From Bufo bufo (taxonomy: Eukaryota; Chordata; Amphibia; Anura; Bufonidae), in NCBI RefSeq assembly GCF_905171765.1, contig NC_053391.1, positions 193,450,559-193,514,558 of the forward strand: a stretch of 64,000 nucleotides of DNA, in the 5' to 3' direction. Position numbers and translations under genes: made by a program. This document shows, in pieces, positions 58,680 through 64,000 of the stretch (positions are counted from its first letter, which is position 1; the number at the start of each line of letters is the position of its first letter). The notes below the pieces were generated by a model, which ran no database searches, was not told the origin of the DNA, and was given only the letters and a program-made list of their open reading frames with translations.

Positions 58680-59655
58680 TCCTTTCTCCCTGTCCCCCCT
58701 TTCTCTTATTCCCTTTTCTCCTTTTCTTCGGTTCTGCCCTACCACTCCTCGCTCTCCTGTCTTACTTTTTTCTGTCCTATTATTCTCCCTGCCTCCCTCT
58801 GTTTAACCATCTTTCCCTTCTAGTTCTCTCCCTTTCTGCACCTCTTGCTTTCCCTCTCTCCACCTGTTTTTCTCCCTTCCATCCTGTCTCCCCCTTTCTC
58901 TCTTTACCTTTCACCTTCTTGTTCTTTCTTCCTGTTTCACAAACACCCCCTTTTCCCCCTTTCTTCAGATCTCTCTCCCTCTTTCTCTCATCTCTTCTCC
59001 CCCTCTGTATATCTCTATATCTCCCCTTCCATCTCACCCTTCCTTCCACTCTTCGCCACCCCATTCTCCATGTCTGTCTGTCTCTTCATACTTCTTCCTT
59101 TGTCCATCACATCCTTCCTTCCTCCCATCCATGCTCTCTCCTTTTTCTCTCCTTGCCTAGCTTCTTTCCCTTCACCCTGCATCACTCTTGATATTTCTCT
59201 CTTTCTAATTCTTTCTTTTCCTCCCTTTCTCCCTTTTACTCACTTTCCCTTTTTCCCTGTCCTCCTTTCATCCTACCTTCCTTATTCTCCCCTGTCTCCT
59301 TCTCTTTTTCACTTCTTCCCTTGTTTCTTTCCCATCCAACCCTTAATATCCTTCTCCTTTTTCTTCCTCCCCTATTCCCTCGCACACGCTCTCTTCCTTT
59401 TACCCTCATTCCCTTCTTTCCTTCCTTTCCCCTTTCTCTCTTTTTCTATCCTTCCTTTGCTTCCTTTCCTCCTTACTGCCTCACTCTCAGTATCCTTCAC
59501 TTTCTTATTCTCTCATTCCCTCCCTTCAACAATTTCTCCCTTTTTGCCTCTCGTTCTTCCATTTTCCTTTCCTAATTTCTTCCTCTCTTTTTCTCTCCGT
59601 CCCTGCTCCACTGTCACTATCCATCCATTTTCTCTCTCTCTTTTTACCTTAGTAC
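58680..59655. repeat. Polypyrimidine tract, about 975 bp
   Basis: It is almost entirely C and T on the plus strand, with few purines and no regular unit. Long frames of Ser/Pro/Phe/Leu come from this composition. The KCND3 transcript would be purine-rich here. Confidence 0.95.
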
Positions 59656-60345
59656 AATGGCACAGTCTATAAAATGACCAGACGATACAACTAAAACATA
59701 ACTGTAAATCTAAAAAGTGCCCTAAATTTGACAGGATTGTGATGCCTCACATTTAAACCTCTCTCAATCCTTACTGTGTGTTCATAAGCTTTAATTAAAA
59801 AAGACAATGCCTCTAGCTGAATAAAATTATGCATGGAAATCCTTCTAAGAAGGAGACAAAATCGATGTCAGAAGGTTAAATTGGGCTTAGTTTGAAATTT
59901 ATGAACTGTTAAACCCTTCTACTCTGTGAGCCAACAGTGATTAACTTTTAAAATATCAGATGGTTATGTATATTTAAAGTAACATCGCTGATCCCATTTG
60001 GTATTTTGAATGATATACAATCTTGAGACTCAAAAGTCATGATGATTTCTGAAAACTAGAGCACAGTAAGGGGTTGACCAGGATCAGAAAAACATGGCTG
60101 CTTTCTTCTAAATACTATATTCCAGGTCAGCCCAGTTCAATTCAGTGGGGCTGAGATGTAGTACCAGACACAAACCACGGATAGCTATAGTGCTGTTTCT
60201 GGAAGAAAGCTATTTATTTAATGTTTTTTAATCTCTGGACATCCCCTTTAAAGTATATGTTTAGAGCTAGGCAGAGCACCATTGTCTGCAGTTTCCTAAA
60301 ATACTCTGACCAAATCACTTGCATATTTTATTATTTCTTTTATTC
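59656..60345. other. Unique-looking intronic DNA plus a palindromic MITE
   Basis: 59690-60060 has no repeat features and is rich in TAAT/ATTA and ATGCAT-like words. 60070-60250 is a copy of the 'cccagttcaattcagtgggg' palindrome. Confidence 0.4.
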
Positions 60346-60353
60346 ACTGATAT

Positions 60354-61988
60354 CAGGTCCGTCTTTAATATTGATTGGACCCTGGGCAGGAATTTACTTG
60401 GGCTCCCTGGATCCCGCCTTCGTACATCACAGATCACCTCAGCAATAAAATGCATAGAAAAGTGCAGTGTGTGAGTATCGCAAGCTCTACAGCAATATAA
60501 GTCACAAGAATGTGCAGTTTGTGAGTGTATTACAGATCAGTGTGTGAGTATATCATAGCCAACCCACTGCTTTCCCATAGGGAAGCATTGGGAGGCTATT
60601 GCGCATGCGTGGCTTCATAGAGATGCTTTGAGTGTTTAGCGTGAATGCCAGTGTTGCATGTTGTGCAGCACTGGGCTAGGAAGCACCTCTAGTGTCCGTC
60701 TGATGAGTGGCCACTAGAGCAGTAATGTAAATGCTGCCTTTTTTTCTGAAAAGGCAGTGTTTACAATAAAAAGCTTGCAGAGACATGCTATAGCCACCAG
60801 AACTACTACGTTTAGCTGTTGTGGTTCTGGTGACTATAGTGTCCCTTAATATATATCTAAAAAATAGAATCATCACAAAAGTATCAAATAATATGGCTGT
60901 ATCATTATTCTAAAAATTAAAAAAGCACAACTTCTGACACAAATATATAGTATTTTGCAATACTTTTTTTTTTAACACTGTGCAGATAGTACTGTACTAC
61001 TAACCCCTCCATCCACCCCTCCCTCCCCCTTCTCAATCCACCCCCTTCTCCAACCACCCAGCACCCTTACTCACATAAAACAAGTAATATATATATGATA
61101 TAGCGTGAATTACTGTAAATACTTCTGAAGACTCCAGCAGGCTAAGGATCAGTGCTCTGGGTAGCTGGGCTCAGGGCTGGAAGTGGGCACCGCTCTGCAG
61201 TTCAGGAAGGAGACCGGGGCTCGGCTCACCCTAGCGTTGCAGTGCCTCCGCGTGATGTCACGGCGCGCTGCGTACACAAAAGGCAGAGGAGGTCGGAAGA
61301 AGCAAGCAAGTACCGTATTTTGCACCCTATAAGACGCACCGGCCCATAAGATGCACCTAGGTTTTAGAGGGGGACAATAAGAAAAAAATATTTTTCATGA
61401 CACCTCAGGTCAGTCCACCAATCAGACCCCCAATGTTAATAAGACCCCAATAAGACCTCAGATCAGACCCCCATCAGACCTCAGCTCAGACCCCAATGTG
61501 AATAACCCCCAATCAGACCTCAGATAAGAGCCCAATGCCTCTCATCAGCCCCCATATGCCTTATAGCAGCCCTCATATGCCTCATATCAGCCCCCATATG
61601 CCTCATATCAGCCCCCATATGCCTCTTTTCAGCCCCCATATGCGTCTCATCAGCCTCCATATGCCTCTCTTCAGCCCCCATATGCCTCTCTTCAGCCCCC
61701 ATATGCCTCTCTTCAGCCCCCATATGCCTCTATTCAGCCCCCAGTGCCTCCATCAGCCTCATAAGTAAAATAAAAAAAAAAACACTTACCTTTCCTGCTC
61801 CGGACGCCGCCGCTCCTCACCGCCCGCGCTTGGTCTTCCTCCTCTTCAGTCTGCTGTGCTGTGAACTGGCACGCACAGTGTGAGGTCACAGTGCGACCTC
61901 ACATGTGTGCAGCCTTCACAGCGGAGAGCCGAGGAGCAACTGGGCTCGGGCCAGCTGCCCCTTTTGCCCCACGTTAAAAACGGCCCTG
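60354..61988. mobile_element. hAT-type element inserted in a SINE tail
   Basis: CAGGTCCGTCTTTAA on the left and the complement of AAAAACGGCCCTG on the right, flanked by ACTGATAT at 60346-60353 and 61989-61996, both perfect. It contains a further repeat starting 'accgtattttgcaccctata' at 61313 and a 21-bp minisatellite. No transposase. Confidence 0.85.
61535..61745. repeat. 21-bp minisatellite
   Basis: About ten units of CATATGCCTCTCTTCAGCCCC with small variants. 21 bp is seven codons, so both strands show periodic reading frames. Confidence 0.95.
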
Positions 61989-61996
61989 ACTGATAT

Positions 61997-62156
61997 AATG
62001 CTGACAAATTCCACAGCACATAGTTATCACTTGGGGCTCACACGCTAAATTCCCTACAGTATGCCTTTGGAGCGTGCACTCCATGCAGATGTGGTCCTTG
62101 GTCAGATTTGAACCAGTGCTGCACGGCGATAGTGCAAACCACTGAGCCACCGTGCA
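61997..62156 (-). mobile_element. tRNA-derived SINE, reverse copy
   Basis: On the minus strand: 'ggtggctcagtggtttgcac' (A-box region), 'ggttcaaatctgacc' (B-box region), 'aaggaccacatctgcatgga'. It lacks much of the 'tttcctcc' core present in the copy at 11345. The tail continues on the other side of the nested hAT as 'gaataaaagaaataataaa' at about 60327-60345. Confidence 0.75.
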
Positions 62157-63750
62157 TTACACCCTATTCACATCTATATACCTTTATTTTTCTGTTTGGA
62201 GGTATATTTACAAAATGCTGGCAATTATTATGGCACCTGTGTACCAGCGTTCATACATATGCCACGCTGCATTGGCAGCATTCTGCTACACATTTGCTAT
62301 AATGTTGATGAAGGCTTTGATGCTTTGCTTTATACCAGAATTCAAAATGGAGCTCCACCTCTGAAGCAATTTTAAAGGATATATTAGGCAAGTACATTAA
62401 CAGTGACTCTTATACAGACTGTTTGTTATTACCGGAAACTATTTCTTTGGCCAGTTTCAATAATAAACACGGCTCGCTTTAGCAGCTAATCACCTGAATA
62501 CCCACTTGAAGGGATTGCATCATCAGAAAATGACCTATTGTTAAGCCTCTTTCGAACTTCCACCATGTATGGCAGAAGTCTGGTGTTTGAAGATGGCGTG
62601 CTCCATAGCCACCAGGTTTCTCCTGTTTCACACAGCAGACACACCAGGATAATGTCTGCGATCTGCGATAATGCCAATTGCAGACATTTAACCTCTCAGA
62701 TGCTGTGGTCAATTGTGGCCACAACATCAGAGATGGCTTTCCTGAAGCGCTATGCTTTTGGGTCCTGAACAGCTTCCCTGTGAGGAGTTCGGGGAAGCCC
62801 TTTGTTCCTTGTGATAGCAGGTGGCAGGGCTCCATAGGAATTGTAGAAAGAAGGGGAAGAAGAGGAATCGTAGTGCAACTCCTATAGGCTGCAACGGTAA
62901 TTCATTGCAGTCTATGGAACAAGCAATCTAACAAAATACTTGCTAAAGTCCCCGAAGTTGACTTAAATATGTGTAAAATATGTTTTTAAAAATATAACAA
63001 AATTCATATCACCCCCCTTTCTCCGTATTAAAAATAAATAATAAAAAATAAAGATAATATGCACTGCCACATCCCAAAATGCCCAAACTATTAAAATCTA
63101 AACGCATTTGTCTTGAATGGTAAACAGTGTAATAGAAAAAAATTCACAAAATGGGCGATTTTCCACATGTACACTTTAAACCGCTCTGCAAAAAATTAGC
63201 TGCAACACATCTCCGTAGATGTAAATATTAAAAAAAATATGGGAGTCAGTGTATGGAAATGCATTTCCAGGTTTTATTTTTTCAGCAGGGAGAAGGAGAC
63301 GCCGATTGAGAAACCCTGGCATCTCCTCCTCCCCGTACCAATGCTCAGGATTAGCATACTGAGCGCGAAAACTACTGGGGGGGGGGGGGGGGGGGGGGCG
63401 GCGCGCAGGAGTGATATTTTAAAAAATCAGGCAGGGTGGCAGCATCAGCGGGGGACATTTATCACAATTAATACCAAACCATGAAAAGTCCTCTTTAAGC
63501 ATCCGTCTTCACTTGATAAGCATTTGGTCAGTAATCCATCAGTATTGCTAAAGACAAAGAAAAAAAAAAACAGGAGTGGATCCAAAATAGAGATGTTTTG
63601 TACAATTCTGATGAAAAATAGGGACCATGTCATACAGGCCTTACAGCTGCTACATAGACAGGATGCGTTGTGTGTCTAATTTTTCCTTCCTTCTGACAGA
63701 TCAGAAGAAGGGTCAAATAAATGATGATGTCAACCGGCCAAAAAGGCAAA
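62157..63750. other. Intronic stretch with dispersed repeat sequence
   Basis: 62540-62940 contains inverted and repeat-like sequence I recognise only as dispersed amphibian-type DNA. 63000-63240 is AT-rich. A G run of about 20 is at 63378-63398. No exon seen. Confidence 0.35.
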
Positions 63751-63764
63751 ATAGTGGCCCAGTC

Positions 63765-63975
63765 ATGGAGTGGTGAGATAGCAGCAGCATGAGGAGACCA
63801 CAGAGTGTTGAGGTGGCAGCTGCATAAGGAGACCACAGAGTGGTGAGGTGGCAGCAGCATGAGGAGACCACAGAGTGGCCCAGTGACAGAGTGGGAAGGT
63901 AGCAGCAGCATTAGGAGACCACAGAGTGTTGAGGTAGCAGGCAGCAGCATGAGGAGACCACAAAATGGCCCAGTG
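63765..63975. repeat. Minisatellite 'gcatgaggagaccacagagt'
   Basis: At least four units alternate between 'gagtgttgaggtggcagc' and 'gagtggcccagtgacagagt' forms. Unit length is roughly 55-70 bp. Confidence 0.85.
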
Positions 63976-64000
63976 ACATAGTGGTAAGCTATAAGCATCA

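Noticed and set aside
58845..59672. 275-codon open frame rich in Ser, Pro, Phe and Leu
   Set aside because: It lies wholly in the polypyrimidine tract; any frame of a C/T-only sequence lacks stop codons. No domain or splice context.
61520..61768. Seven-residue repeat protein
   Set aside because: A 21-bp minisatellite gives the same periodic text on both strands.

Overview
This is a eukaryotic, vertebrate intronic window with no bacterial or phage genes. The only host gene I can support is KCND3, encoding the A-type potassium channel Kv4.3, on the minus strand. Five consecutive coding exons are visible with matching splice sites and reading phases: 56818-56980 (selectivity-filter end, S6 and gate), 23574-23675, 10845-10937, a 57-bp cassette exon at 2946-3002, and 142-389. 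The pore-forming N-terminal exon lies beyond the right edge and the last coding exon beyond the left edge. About 660 bp is coding; nearly everything else is intron filled with mobile DNA.

The repeat content points to an amphibian, most likely a frog or toad. This is inference from the repeat types (CR1 LINEs, tRNA-headed SINEs, several Tc1 families, very many short palindromic DNA transposons, Penelope-like debris) and from my memory of anuran genomes, not from a search.

Layout by position: 0.4-10.8 kb holds small MITE-type elements, a CR1 tail and the cassette exon. 10.9-23.5 kb holds a SINE, a 1.9-kb hAT-type palindrome, a solo LTR, three Tc1-type remnants and a fold-back retroelement. 23.7-37 kb holds a 22-bp minisatellite, a BED-finger hAT transposase relic with two nested insertions, and a CR1 reverse-transcriptase relic. 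37.5-45.05 kb is a deeply nested stack: a Tc1 relic split by a MITE (itself split by a solo LTR and a fold-back element) and by a TTA-flanked palindrome that contains a very young non-autonomous LTR retrotransposon. 45.2-49.4 kb holds AT-rich fold-backs and a 50/51-bp satellite. 49.7-54.2 kb is a cluster of TTA-flanked MITEs. 54.6-56.1 kb is a hAT element containing an inverted tRNA-like pair and an 809-bp palindrome. 57-59.7 kb holds a LINE relic and a 1-kb polypyrimidine tract. 60.3-64 kb holds a hAT element inside a SINE tail, plus minisatellites.

Many elements were delimited by target-site duplications (TSDs) read directly from the sequence: 8 bp for hAT-type, TTA for Harbinger-type, TTAA for piggyBac-type, 4-6 bp for LTR elements, and 14 bp for two fold-back elements. 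The most interesting signals are the young LTR element, the fold-back elements with 14-bp TSDs and hammerhead-ribozyme-like motifs, and the order of nested insertions.
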